Positions 11,997 to 24,700 of a stretch of 64,000 nt of DNA are shown one piece after another; within the stretch, counting starts at the first letter, position 1, and the number at the start of each line of letters is the position of its first letter. Made by a program: the position numbers and the translations under genes. Source of the stretch: Atopsyche davidsoni (Eukaryota; Arthropoda; Insecta; Trichoptera; Hydrobiosidae); NCBI GenBank assembly GCA_022113835.1, contig JAILWY010000019.1, positions 5,542,001-5,606,000 on the forward strand. The letters are read 5' to 3'. The notes beneath the pieces are model-generated. The model saw only the letters and a program-made list of their open reading frames with translations. It had not been told where the DNA came from and did not search any database.

Positions 11997-13303
11997 AGAC
12001 TAATGTTTCTAACCCTTATTTGTGTTTTTATTATTAGAAATATATAGGATTAATATATTAATAAATTTTGCTAATAACTAATTACATAACAAGATCATTA
12101 TCACAAACTATTCTTGACTCTTAAATACATTTAAGGTAGAAGAATGAATTTATTAGATTCAATGAATTAACGTGTCTCGTCGTTGTTGTTTATTCTATGA
12201 TAATTCTTGATTTCAGATCTAAAAAAATACAACGTTTAATTCCTGTAAATTTTAAATAGACCAATAATTAATTAATTTGTATTAAATATATTATCAGAAT
12301 CGCTCAATTGTTAAGCGTTCTTGGTAGTTATTTTCATGGTTTATTTTATAACAAATTTATCCTTTAATTGAAATGATAAGGTATTCCTTGGAAGCTCATT
12401 AAATAATAACTTAAGCACATGATGTAGATCAAATTAGCAGTTGTATTTTATTTTAAAAAGTGTAATTTTTACGATAAATTTTACATCGCACGTATTATTT
12501 CTTATTAAAAGTTTAATATAAATAAATACAAAGCGAGGGCAGATAAATGTATTTGATACTGTTACCTTAAATTTAATGCTGTTGATTTATATATATTTGA
12601 TATCAAAAAACTGATAGTAAATTTATGTGTTCAAGTAAGGCTAAATGTAATAAAAATAAGTACTCGACGATAAAAAAAACCAGTTGTATTCTTGGTGAAT
12701 GTCACTCACAATATGATCTATTTCAGAAACTCGACAAAAAAACATGTGCAATCCTGTCCAGTGCTTAACTTTTCAGACTTGTCTTTTGAATTATTGATGG
12801 CAAGACGAGTCATGCCATGACAAAGATATTTTGACATTCCTTATTTTAGAAAGAGTATTCTAAGTATAACGCAAAAAAGTGGTTATCCAGCTCTTATACA
12901 GCAACTAAGAAAATAATTTCTTGAGAATTTATTGAAAATTTAATCATAAAAATAATTATTTTTGTTCTTAGGATTTATACCACAGACTAAAGGCCTTGTT
13001 AATCTCACAAATTGTAATTGTATTAACTAAAAATATTTTTATTTTCGATATAAATATGACATGGTTGTAACATATCAAACCCATTTGTTTGGCTAAAATT
13101 TAACTTGATAGAAATTATTTGATAGATAGAAATTTTAACATTTTGAATTTAATCCTTCTCATAGCTATATTACATAAGAATATCTTGTTAAAGTGATAAC
13201 GTTCTCTTAATATCAATACATCACTGATAATTGATTTATTTGATTTGATGTATTCTAGAAAAAGTTATCGTATTAAAAAAAACAGCATTTTATACTGTCT
13301 CTG
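11997..13303. other. AT-rich spacer
   Basis: No open frame above 60 codons and no repeat recognised. Confidence 0.4.

Positions 13304-13352
<49 letters not shown>
13304..13352. repeat. (TTA)n/(TA)n microsatellite
   Basis: A short TTA trinucleotide run passes into about 34 bases of TA dinucleotides. Confidence 0.9.
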
Positions 13353-13355
<3 letters not shown>

Positions 13356-13751
13356 TCCAAAAATGTTATATACTTGCTTCAGGGCACTTAAAATTTTCTC
13401 ATTATATTGTTTAGGAACCTTTATATTCTGCGAATTAATTTAACATTTCTTCGTTCAATTAATTTTGAGAAAAGATCAGATCTCTCTCTGCTGTGTTTTT
13501 CTTTTTTGTACAAGTTAAGTATTCTGGAATCTTCATACATTTTACTTTCAAGAGGAGAGTGAGCTTAAAATAATTTTTTTTTTTTGAAAGGATATGTATG
13601 GTACATGACTTGACTTATATTGAAAATCTAGAAAACGATGAACGTGCTACAAAAAAAAAATAATGTTTAACAATATTACATTATAATGTCGTTGAAATTT
13701 TGCTTTTTTATTAATGATATGAGTAACTTTTTTTGCAGTCAGTTTTGCTCT

Positions 13752-13794
13752 GCATCTGATGATGACCAAGTCTGTTGGTTGAAACAAGTCATAC
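13752..13794 (+). ncRNA. Hammerhead ribozyme-like motif, copy 3
   Basis: Stem I is GCAT (13752-13755) against ATAC (13791-13794), with one mismatch. CTGATGA is at 13756-13762, with an extra T at 13763. Stem II is GACC (13764-13767) with GGTT (13777-13780), using one G-U pair. GAA is at 13781-13783. Stem III is AC/GT with an AA loop. H17 is C13790, giving a GTC cleavage triplet. The stem II change relative to the other copies keeps pairing. Confidence 0.55.
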
Positions 13795-13892
13795 TAAAAT
13801 AAACTCAACGTGAAGAAATTATAAAAAGCTACCCGAATCATTAATAAAAAAATGGTTATACACCAAACAAATGCCTTGTCCCTCAACAAGAA
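13752..13892 (+). repeat. Hammerhead-associated dispersed repeat, copy 3
   Basis: The hammerhead motif is followed by AAACTCAACGTG, then AT-rich sequence, then the conserved terminus ATGCCTTGTCCCTCAACAAG. Here ribozyme and terminus lie on the same strand, whereas in copies 1 and 4 they lie on opposite strands, so at least one copy has been rearranged or the family has inverted ends. Confidence 0.6.
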
Positions 13893-15499
13893 ATTATGCT
13901 TATTCATTAAAAATACGTTTAAAAATGTTTTTTTAACTTGCTTTAAAGAATTAAAAAATACAAATTACAAATACGTTTGATAAGTCTTAGACTAACAAAT
14001 TTCAAAACTTTAAACTCTACCTTAAATAAATATATCTATAATTACAGGACTATGTACTGTGATATAATTTAGAGTGAGCTTTTATTACATCTGTGTTAAA
14101 ATTCTGATTTTTTTTCTTACATATTATTTGTCAATTGATTTAAAGTGTAAACGCACAAAATCAGTATAATTTTTCTGGCGTATTTTTCTAAATATATTTA
14201 TTCAAAAAAGACCTTTTCTATTGATGATTACTGTGTCATCAAGTTGATTGGGTGTTGCACTGTTATAGACTTTCAGTCAGTCAGTCAGGGACCATCTTTT
14301 GAGGCACGAGGACTGTAATAGTGAATGTAAACCTCAAGCAATGCAACAACAAAGAAATCAAATCTTCTCAGAATAACGGCTGCAAAATTAACGAACTTAC
14401 CTATATATATTTATTTAAGTATTTAAAGATAATGTCACCTTTTCCGGGGACAGAGAGCAGCGGATGCACATTAAGCATGCAGTCGTGGTATAGTAATTGG
14501 ACAACCGCAGGATTATTATATATAATATATTGAATAACGTCTGGGACCGGAGATGGGTTCGCTGGATGCGGAAATAGTCCGTTCATCTTTCATGCATATT
14601 TTAGAATATACTTTTCAGAACTTTTTCAATATAAAAACCGGAGTTATTTCAAATCACCACATTTGGATCAGACTTCAGTGAGCTTATTTACAAATTATTA
14701 ATAAAAACATTCCAGAAAATTTTGATCGTATAACGTATAAAGTATTTATAAATATTCGTAATCAACTTCTTAATGTTCTGATTATATATGATTTATTACT
14801 GTTAAAAGGTATATGATTTTTTTATTTTTTTTAAATATATATATAGGTTTGTACCTTGCTTGTTATGTACAAGGTTTGACATCACAATTTGGGGAAACTT
14901 TCCAAACCAGTCGATCGAATTGATCTATATATGGGAGTGTCTGAAGCTACACCCCCTGGTTTATCTTCTTCCAAAGGTATATGATTTGAATTCATCATAC
15001 CTATGATTTTTCTTTACATACTACGCACGCTAAAAACATTCAACAGGCATTTAGTTTAGCATTCCGTTTGTAAACCTAGCTCTCTGGTTATCATATCTTT
15101 ACTAAATAACAATCATTTGCATAATTTTTTCATTTACTTATTCCCATTAAAAGCAGGATTTTTTAAAATGACAAACAAGTGAGTAACATCCAGATGTTTA
15201 TTTTCAATCGAGATGACCATTTTGATATACATTTGCGTGCTCTAAGATGATATAACTTAAAATAACTAGAAAAAAACTGATACTGCAAATACAGGAAAAA
15301 AAATTATATTTGATATGTAAAATATGCAATGTAAAAACGCTTGCTGATATTGTGGGTTTTTGACATTTCTGGTGCTCTTTTCTAGTTACGAATCAATGAT
15401 GAGGATATTTTTGAAGACTGCGGAAAGATTGCCAATCGTCGATAGTTAATAGTGAAATGAGAAGACTTTTCTGGTGTAATTTGATATTAAGATTATTGA
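13893..15499. other. AT-rich spacer
   Basis: Mostly A/T-rich. A short GTCAGTCAGTCAG run lies at 14274-14287. The 70- and 61-codon frames at 14321-14586 lie on opposite strands of the same stretch and look like chance. No gene supported. Confidence 0.35.
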
Positions 15500-15960
15500 A
15501 AGCCCGAATTTTCGAACCTGAGCCTCATTCGGCCGACCTCTTCAGACGTCTCGTCCATTCACTTTTTTTTCCCAGCGCCTCTTCTGGGATATTGTGAAGC
15601 GATGGAGCTTTGTTTAGACCCGGCCTATTGAGAAAAAATTGAATACCCGATACCTCCCCGGCGCGGCGCGTGGGAGGTAATTTTTAAAAAGCCTGTTTGA
15701 ACGGCCGGAACAAAGAGCCGGGAACACTTGTGAGGCCGGAAAAGTTTTTTTGTATTTCAAGAAAAGAAGAAAACGAAATAGGCCGTGCTTACTTTCGAAG
15801 GCGATCTAGCCGGCTCCTTCTGGGTCAAACAAGCGTGAAAAGCAAAAGAATGAGTACGTCACCTATTGTTGCAACCTTAAATTGCACTACCGTCATATAT
15901 TCAATACATATACGTGTCAGACAGGACAAAGTATAAATGGGCCGAATTCGGATAAGCGAC
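15500..15960. other. GC-richer non-repetitive island
   Basis: The GC-rich core contains CCCCGGCGCGGCGCG (from about 15657) and several CCGG-containing words. A 79-codon frame (15697-15936, plus) covers part of it with no known motif. It is similar in character to the islands at 18826, 44190, 50150, 58469 and 62166. Candidate promoter or conserved non-coding DNA; function unknown. Confidence 0.3.
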
Positions 15961-16884
15961 GAATGAGATAAATCGTAGAAAAACTAATAACTTGAATTCA
16001 AATTCAGCAATCGTATTATACTTTGCCTGGATAGCTACTTTTCGTAATAGAGAAAATTAAAATAAAATCAATACCTCATCTCCTACTTGAAAACTTTATC
16101 CATAAATTTCAAACTTGGTCGACAGTAATTTAAAGGTGCTCTTTGATCAGGCACCCAAGCATTTAAAAAGTTACAAGGATTGAAGAAATATGCATTTCAA
16201 AATATTATTTACTCTAGCATCAATGAATTAAAAAATATGTTGCCTTTTTAAATAAAATATCTAATACTTTCTTTTAAAAATATTGAATATGAATATGTTT
16301 AAAAGACTTAAAAAATTAAACACTTGACGAATTATGTAAAATTTCAGCAGATCTCTTTGTCAAATATACAAATAAAGTAACAATATATCAGAAGTGATGT
16401 TTGTTTAGTTGATAATATTCTATGAACATTTTGTTAAAAAATTGATAACGATTCAAAGAGGCATAAATTCAATTATAAATAAATCAGTTGTTTTTTAATG
16501 AAAGGATATTTTTAGCTTTTAAAGTCAACAATCTTTGTTGACGTTTTCATTTTTAAATAGGAACAAATATATATGCATACAAAGTAATTGATTTCAATAA
16601 TTATACAATACATAGGTTTGAATAAAATATTATTATATGTCGTATTATTGTGAATCATTTACTGAAGTATTATATTCACAATTAATTGTATTGATAAAAG
16701 TTGCAGTTTTTCGTAAATAAATAAAAATTATTTGTTTAATAAAATATTATTTTAATTTGTTATTACATATTTTACACTGCGAAGCTATGAACTAATTTAT
16801 AAAAAAATATACGTTATCAAAATCTCACGAAGCATAAAATAAGGATAATTAATATCTAAATGTGTATTTATTGGCATTCTTTTT
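15961..16884. other. AT-rich spacer
   Basis: Very AT-rich with no frame or repeat recognised before the satellite begins. Confidence 0.4.
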
Positions 16885-18825
16885 TGGATACGATACGCTT
16901 TCGACTATTATATAATCAATTTTATTATAATTAAAATGACACCGCTTAAAAAAGCTTTTATTCATTTTTATATGATTGATTGCTTATTATGACATAGTTG
17001 GATAAAAAGTACGATGAATACTATCGACAGTAAACGAGCAGAATATAAATTTTTACATCATCAAAAATATTTTTTTTTATGACGTTTGAATGTCGATAAG
17101 TGGAATAAATATGCAGCAATTAATATTCTCCTTTGAAAATAAATAATATTTTAAGCTGGTAGTAATCTAATGACGTCAGAATTCAATAATTCGGTTGACA
17201 CTTATCGACAGTCTACGAGAAGAATAGAAATTTTTCAATCAACAATAATATTTTTTCTTATGCCGTTTGAATGTCGATAATTGGAACAAATATGCAGCAA
17301 TTGATAATCTTCGTCTGAAAGTAAATAATATTTTAAGCTGGTAGTAATCTAATAACGTCAGAATTCAATAATTCGGTTAACACATATCGACAGTCTACAA
17401 GACAAATAGAAATTTTTAAATCAACAAAAATGCTTTTTCTTATGCCGTTTGAATGTCGATAAGTGGATCAAATATGCAGCAATTGATAACCTTCGTTTGA
17501 AAGTAAATAATAAACTATGCTGGTAATCTAATAACGTGGATACGACACGCTTTCGACTTTTATATAAACAATTCTATTATAATTAAAATAACACCGCTTA
17601 AAGAACCTTTTATTCATTTTTATATGATTGATTGCTTACTATGACATAGTTGGATAAAAAGTACGATGAATACTATCGACAGTAAACGAGCAGTACATAA
17701 ATTTTTAACATCATCAAAATATTTTTTCTATTGTCATTTGAATGACGATAAGTGGAACAAATATGTAGCAATTGATAATCTTCGTTTGAAAGTAAATAAT
17801 ACTTTAAGCTGGTAGTAATCTAATGACGTCAGAATGCAATAATTCGGTTAACACTTAGTACGATATATACTATCGACAGTAAACGAGGAGTATAGAAATT
17901 TTTAAATCAACAAAAATGCTTTTTCTTATGCCGTTTGAATGTCAAAAAGTGGAACAAATATGCAGCAATTGATAATCTTCGTTTGAAAGTAAATAATACT
18001 TTAAACTAGTAGCAATCCAATGACGTCAGAATGCAATAATTCGGTTAACACTTAGTACGATATATACTATCGACAGTAAACGAGGAGTATAGAAATTTTT
18101 AAATCAACAAAAATGCTTTTTCTTATGCCGTTTGAATGTCAAAAAGTGGAACAAATATGCAGCAATTGATAATCTTCGTTTGAAAGTAAATAATACTTTA
18201 AGCTGGTAGTAGTCTAATGACGTCAGAATGCAATAATTCGGTTAACACTTAGTACGATATATACTATCGACAGTAAACGAGGAGTATAAATTTTTTTTAA
18301 ATCAACAAAAATGCTTTTTCTTATGCCGTTTGAATGTCGATAAGTGGAACAAATATGCAGCAATTGATAATCTTCGTTTGAAAGTAAATAATACTTTAAG
18401 CTGGTAGTAATCTAATGACGTCAGAATGCAATAATTCGGTTAACACTTAGTACGATATATACTATCGACAGTAAACGAGGAGTATAGAAATTTTTAAATC
18501 AACAAAAATGCTTTTTCTTATGCCGTTTGAATGTCGATAAGTGGATCAAATATGCAGCAATTGATAACCTTCGTTTGAAAGTAAATAATACTTTAAGCTG
18601 GTAGTAGTCTAATGACGTCAGAATGCAATAATTCGGTTAACACTTAGTACGATATATACTATCGACAGTAAACGAGGAGTATAGAAATTTTTAAATCAAC
18701 AAAAATGCTTTTCAAAAAGTGGAACAAATATGCAGCAATTGATAATCTTCGTTTGAAAGTAAATAATACTTTAAGCTGGTAGTAATCTAATGACGTCAGA
18801 ATTCAATAATTCGGTTAACACTTAG
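16885..18825. repeat. Satellite array, 181-198-bp units
   Basis: Counting from TATCGACAGT, units start at 17022, 17203, 17385, 17674, 17871, 18068, 18265, 18463 and 18660. Early spacings are 181-182 bp and later ones 197-198 bp; the last five are nearly identical. A 652-bp block starting at 16885 is duplicated at 17537 (GGATACGATACGCTTTCGAC against GGATACGACACGCTTTCGAC). Most units carry TGACGTCA (17171, 17824, 18021, 18218, 18416, 18613, 18791), a TATCGACA motif and, in several, the inverse TGTCGATA. The last unit has an internal deletion and stops at the GC-rich island. Confidence 0.95.
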
Positions 18826-19040
18826 CCAGTCGGGGGGGGCTGATCAATAAAGGGCCGGGGCGCCGCGCCCAGGCCTTGGGGGTCAATTTCGATTGTGGCG
18901 TTCCCCGGTGATAAATTACTTTGCAAATTTCCACCGGAAAAACAGCAGAGTGGCTTTCCAGATAGACCGGAGCGCGAGCTTCCGCCCCGCCAAGGGTTGT
19001 GGCCTTCGGGCCCCAAAAACAAGAGGATTCGTTAGAACGG
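18826..19040. other. GC-rich island abutting the satellite
   Basis: Composition changes abruptly from satellite to GGGGGGGC and GGGCCGGGGCGCCGCGCCC, then a moderately GC-rich stretch including ATTACTTTGCAAATTT. Overlapping 62-66-codon frames on both strands show no known motif. Candidate promoter, CpG-rich element or conserved non-coding DNA. Confidence 0.4.
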
Positions 19041-20439
19041 TAATTTATTGTGTTTTTAAGGTTTTTTTTACTATGATTTAAGATGAGTTATGGTTTTATG
19101 AGGGTTGTTGTTGCGGTCCGCGGTGGTGGGTTTTTTTCTGCTTAACACATCACTCAAGTGTTATATTGCTTTACATACGCGTGCTTCCTGAAATTTGTGT
19201 ATTAAAAAAGTTTCGGCTTATAGTATTTTTAATGAGTTTTTTTTTTATGTACGTTTAATTAATTTCAACAGCAAATATAAAATAACAACTTATGAAGAAC
19301 TCAGCATCTGTTTGAAATACTTATGAATAAAATTACTATACTACGTATGAGTTGCTTTAAGAAATACGTTCATGCGTGTCATGTGGCGTTTTTTTCTGTA
19401 AGCATATTTAAATTTTAGATCCTTGAAACTGGCTTCAGTACCGACACTGAATCATTTGAACCTTTAAAAAGGAACAAGGCATAGAATCCATGAATTATAT
19501 CATATTGAAAAATCTCCAAATACATTTCATCGTCATACTTATTTAATATTTATAAATGAATATTGCTCATTGAAACTGTTAAAACACATTTTAAATATAA
19601 TTATCTTTTGTTTCTGCTCCATTATTTTTTTATTTATTACTACTTAAAAAATCAGAAACAAAAATTATTGCCTAGAAAATTAATCCTAGAAGCTTTTTTT
19701 TTATTTGCTTAATCTTTTGTGGGTTTGAGAGGAAGTTTTTAATATAGTGGTTAGAATATAGCTTATTCTCTTTTTATCTTTCGTTAAATGTTTTCATCAA
19801 AGGCTATAAGTTACGATGATTAATTATACTGCACGATTCTTGTTATATATAAATATCTTAAGAAGATTCAATGTATAATTTATAAAGAAGTGTAGTTAAT
19901 TAAATTTAATTGGAATATTTTTTTGTATATTCTATTCATTTTTTATTTAGAATTCAAATAATATTTTTCATATGGTATTTTTTGCACAATTAAAGCTGGA
20001 TTGGGATGAATTTAATAAATATTCAATTATACTCTTCAATTGGGCAAAACGACAAGGTGTCAGTCAGTCCATAAAAAAATATTCTAAACACTGAACCAAC
20101 AACCGCACATTAAAAATTAAACAAAATAAAATACATTACATTAAAAATAAAAATAATTTAAAATGGACTTTTTAAAAAAAAAAATATAGAAAAATCCTTT
20201 TTATTTTTATGAAATACTTAATGTGTGAAATTAAAAATGAACAAACCAATTTTTTTTTGTGTCATAAACAAATATGAAATAAGACACTTCATATTGCATG
20301 TATGTAATATATGTTTTGTGCTACTTAAAGTACAAACCAAAATTGGGTTGCTCTGTAGCATTATTTGGTATGTGTCTATATAAACAAACCAAAACATTAG
20401 ACACTTCTTTTTATTTATATGCGATATTTGTTGTGTGCT
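19041..20439. other. AT-rich spacer
   Basis: AT-rich, no supported gene. It includes a degenerate hammerhead-like tail at 19426-19470, listed separately. The 106-codon plus-strand frame at 20298-20618 crosses from AT-rich to GC-richer DNA and has no recognisable domain. Confidence 0.35.
19426..19470 (+). repeat. Degenerate hammerhead-like tail, family 2
   Basis: CCTTGAAACTGGCTTCAGTA followed by CCGACACTGAATC aligns with the better copy at 60424-60465, sharing the CAGTACCG loop and the position of the second core box. It is too decayed to be catalytic. Confidence 0.3.
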
Positions 20440-20780
20440 ATTTTCAAAGCCTCCGCCGGATTCGTACGCCGTTTCCTTCCTTGGCTGTCAGAATCTTTTT
20501 TCATATAAATATATCGCGGGTCGATAAATCACGGAATAAAATCAAATACGAATACGAGGGAATAACAAGAATGAATGGCTGTTTTTTACGAATGAGGCTC
20601 ATACGTACGTGCCAATAACAAATTATTATCCACTCTGTCACGCTCTCCGTGGCCGCGGGAAGGCTCCATCACCAGCTCCCTGTCACTCACAGGATGCCAG
20701 GCAGAGCCTTCTACGTTTTCCTGGCAAGAGGCAAGAAGCTACCAGAGCCTCAAGCTTCAGAAACTAAACAACCCCGATAC
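20440..20780. other. GC-richer non-repetitive segment
   Basis: Mixed-composition DNA with CACGCTCTCCGTGGCCGCGG and a run of GC-rich words to about 20760. No open frame of note. Candidate conserved non-coding DNA. Confidence 0.25.
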
Positions 20781-20826
20781 TAATCAATGTTGAAATGCTG
20801 CTACGACAGCTAAAAATCTCAATACT

Positions 20827-21309
20827 TCAATCAACAATGCTCGGTATTAAAGCTTCTGCGGTAACTAAAAATTCTGTCAAAATGGTTAAGGATAAAAACC
20901 ATGGCGAGGCTTTTATCAATGAACAAGTTCGATCTCTACAAGTGCGAAAAAATCTCATTCGAATATATGTACATCTTACATCAAAATAATTTATTTGATT
21001 TTTCCACGTTCTCTTCATTAAATATTCATTCTCCGTAAAATGCCGATATTTCGAAATTCTGCAGAAAAACATGAAAAGAATATTCGGCGCCATTTCGCCC
21101 GAGGAAGCTCGAGATAATAACAAACACTTGGCGTATTTAAGTATCGAGCTCTGACGTCTCGCACAAGTGCGGTGGACTCGGTTACTTTGCAAAGAATCCA
21201 ATGCCTCCGAACTTCTGGAACCTTCTTTTATTGGGCAGAATGAGGATTTTTCAAGAGAGCAAGTGCTCGTAACTTCGTTGTCTCCTCTTTGAGAAGTCAA
21301 CCTAACCAT
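20827..21309 (-). other. Unrecognised open frame, 160 codons, doubtful
   Basis: The frame covers a GC-richer patch (21080-21310) at its start and AT-rich DNA at its end. The predicted product has scattered cysteines but no motif I recognise, and composition changes half way along, which is unlike a real exon. It could be a chance frame over a conserved non-coding patch. An unspliced gene is unlikely. Confidence 0.12.
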
Positions 21310-21360
21310 ACCGAAAAGTTACGCCGTGCAAGCTTGGAACTAACATGCCCTGTAGTTTAA

Positions 21361-21710
21361 AGCTAGCCTGTATTTAAATAAAATATAATCGTTGTTTTAA
21401 ACTGTGAACTTGCCGTTTTATTATTTTCTGATAAAATCATACAACATCATCTTTTTTTTAATACAAAATAATTTTTGCATCACGACTTACTAAACCGGCG
21501 TATGTTATTTATAAGATTCAAGAGAGCTTTGCACTGTGACTTCAAAAACTAGCTTTTATTTATCTTGAAATAAAAAGAACTCAGGCAATGAGATTTATAA
21601 TCTAGCGTGTATTTATCCTCGGGGAGAAGAAAGTTTTCGTACATGTTTTGAGAATCTAGCGAGTATTTATCATATAGCAAAATAATGTCTTAAAAGCTAG
21701 CGTTTATCAC
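21361..21710 (+). repeat. Degenerate minisatellite built on CTAGCG..TATTTATC
   Basis: Related words occur at 21362 (CTAGCCTGTATTTA), 21548 (ACTAGCTTTTATTTATC), 21602 (CTAGCGTGTATTTATC), 21656 (CTAGCGAGTATTTATC) and 21697 (CTAGCGTTTATC). The last four are spaced roughly 40-55 bases apart. Confidence 0.5.
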
Positions 21711-24700
21711 CGAGTAGAAAAAAACATGCCTTGTGAATGAAAATATATGATATTTTAAATGTTACATACAAATTTAATGCCTTGCGAAAATTCATATCAT
21801 ACGATTAAGTCATAAGGTGACAAAGAGCAATATATTATAAAAAAGATAAGGTTTTTTTTGACAGTTCAGACAGATCAAAATATATTTTCCTGTATATTAT
21901 CTGAGCCATTAACATCCCAAACAGCAGCCTGTCTCTATAGAAACATGACGACTACCTGTATTCTCTGTCCAATACTCGCTGTATTATTGGAAAGCAATAC
22001 AACGCAATCAGCTCTGTATATACAAGATATTATATCAAGCGGACTCACCGTTGCATCAAACTGTTTACCACCAATCAACGTTAATTTTAGCACTTTGGCA
22101 CTGTAACTTCTTGTCTACTGGCCTCACAAATAATAAATCTATCGTAAATAAATGAAAGAAAATTTAAACTGAATAAAAACTTTAACAAACCTTTAAAAAT
22201 TTAAATACAATTACAATGATTAATTGAAAAGTTTTTTTCGCAAGTTTTGAGGAAGCATCCCCTTAAGGGAGCCAAGCCTTACTAAACGGTTTTCGATTTA
22301 TTTTCGTAGCTCCTCTTACTTGTATGCTTTAGATATAAAATACGAAATCAATGCAGGATACATTTATCATATGAAAAGCAGCCAAAAATTTTATTTCACA
22401 TTTGCCCCATTTTTTAATAATATCGTTTAACTTCTTTAAAACTGAATCAGCTGAAAATGAAAGCTGCAAGCTATTTTATTTCAGTACCATTCTTAGCAAT
22501 ATCTCGTAACCCGCATAATCATGTATATGTCTATCTATCTCAACGTTGTTAGATTACAGATGATTAATTTGTTTCTTGGGTATTAAGCTGGTTGCATATT
22601 TCAGTTTCCGACTATTATTAAAAAAAAAAAACCGTAAAGATGGTCATCGAAATTCCGGAAGACTGAAACTAAAATTTACAAAAAAAAAACAACCAATTGT
22701 TCATGACATTAGAGCTGCATTCAGTTTTTAATACTTTGCATACTTTTTATTACTTAAAGTATTCTAATCAATACCACATATTTTATTAGAGTATGAATCG
22801 CTTTTTTTTTTTCTTTTTTTTTATGTTCTTTGGTACATTCGTTTAGATATTTAATTACAAAAACACAAAAAATTTCTGGCGATCTCCTTGACCGCCAATC
22901 ACTAATCAATGCTTCGTAACCCAAATAAAAACTGATATTACACAAATAGAAGGCCACTCGACTTTTTACCCGTTCCGAGTTGGACGGATTCAGCTCTGTG
23001 GAAATAAAAAAAAATTCCCTATTTGTAATTTTCTTTTTCTTGCACGTGATCAATTACCCATAATGGTCCTTTTGCAAAGTAAGTCTCGATGTTTCTTTGG
23101 CGCTCCTCCGGGCGTATTCGATTTGACTCAAAACTTTGTAAACGAGAACTGACAATATAATACCTAGACTGATTTTCTGTGAGATATTTACGAATCCTGT
23201 TACATGGGATGAGTATTTCGCATCTTGCGTACTTTTCGAGAGAAATATTGAAGGGAAGGGATGCGAAATTTGTAGGCGTCAAGTTTTTATTGCGTCATAA
23301 ATTATGTAATTCTTTTGAGATATATCTTCAGTCGTGTCAAATATTTTATTTAATGCTAACATCTCCCAACGTATGCAAAATAGAAACTAGTAATATTAAC
23401 ATTAGAAAATTGTAAAACTATGTTAAAATGTATCAACTATACCAATACATATTTTTTGATAAGTAACTCTTGAAAACGAATTATATCAGGACTAAGTCTG
23501 CCATCCTGTTTTTAAAAAATAATGCCATAGTAGTGTTGTAAAGCTCCCGTCAGTTTTAATTAAATGCTTTTAAACAAATATAATATACAAACCAAATTAT
23601 TATATTCTATAAAAAGTCTTTAATTGTTAAGATGATAAATTATACATCTGTTAAAATAAATAAGATCCACATTGATTTTTAATTTTAATGGTGTAATTTA
23701 AACGGAGTGAATTCTAATAGTTATAACAAATATATATTTTTTGTAAAAACCCCAAGTAAAATATTTAAATCATAGTTTGATTATCTGGATTAAAATTACG
23801 AACGCTTATTAACTTAATATCTCGAATAAAAAATACAAGGTTTCTGTCATTTATAGAATACTGAGATATTTTATATATTTTCACATAGATTGATGCTTTT
23901 TCATTTCTGTAAAAAGATCACCCCGAGATAAATGATTCTGTAATCTTTTTATTAAGTATACACATATTCAACTTCTTGATATTCTTTGAGCTGATAGTCC
24001 AACAAACAGGTGAACAATATTCTATTCACTTGTATACTCATTGTATTCATTCTAGAATAATTCAACATAAACCTCTTAGCTTACATTGTTAGACACTCTT
24101 CAAATATTTACTTATATATTTTTTATTTGCAAGCTTGACACAAAAAAATATTTAGATTTATAGAATTTCAATTTCATTTCAAGTGGGTACTAAATTTCAT
24201 TGATATTCGTTAAACAAATATATATTGAGAATCCGTTTTTTTTTAAAGAATTTTTTAATAAAAGTTTATTTCTTTTGATTTTGTTTGATAAATAAATTTG
24301 AATGTGTGAATGTGAAGTTAAAATTTAAAAAAAAATTATAGTTAAACATAAATGTAGATTATACTAGTTATAGGTGAAATCATTCGTCGAATATTAAAAC
24401 AGGTTCATTCTCAGAATTGTCAAAAGTACGAAGTTGTTTCTGTTTACTTCACGCTTATTTTAAAATTAACAAATAGAAACGTGATACTTAAAAAACAAAT
24501 GGTTAGGTTGTTTTATTTTATAAACTGTTTTCAGTTAAACGTGTGTCGAAAAAAAATCTATGAAAAAATAATTTTATGTTTCAAAATATCCAAACATACG
24601 GATTATTTATATTATTAATACTTTTTGTTTCAGATTTCCCGCTTTTTTAAAATAGATCTGCAAGTACACAAAAATTTTACAGTTGATATTTTGTGCATTT

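Noticed and set aside
16885..18825. CRISPR array
   Set aside because: Units are about 190 bp, repeated throughout with no variable spacers, and the DNA is eukaryotic.
20827..21309. 160-codon minus-strand frame as a gene
   Set aside because: Composition shifts midway and no motif is recognised; likely a chance frame over a GC-richer patch.
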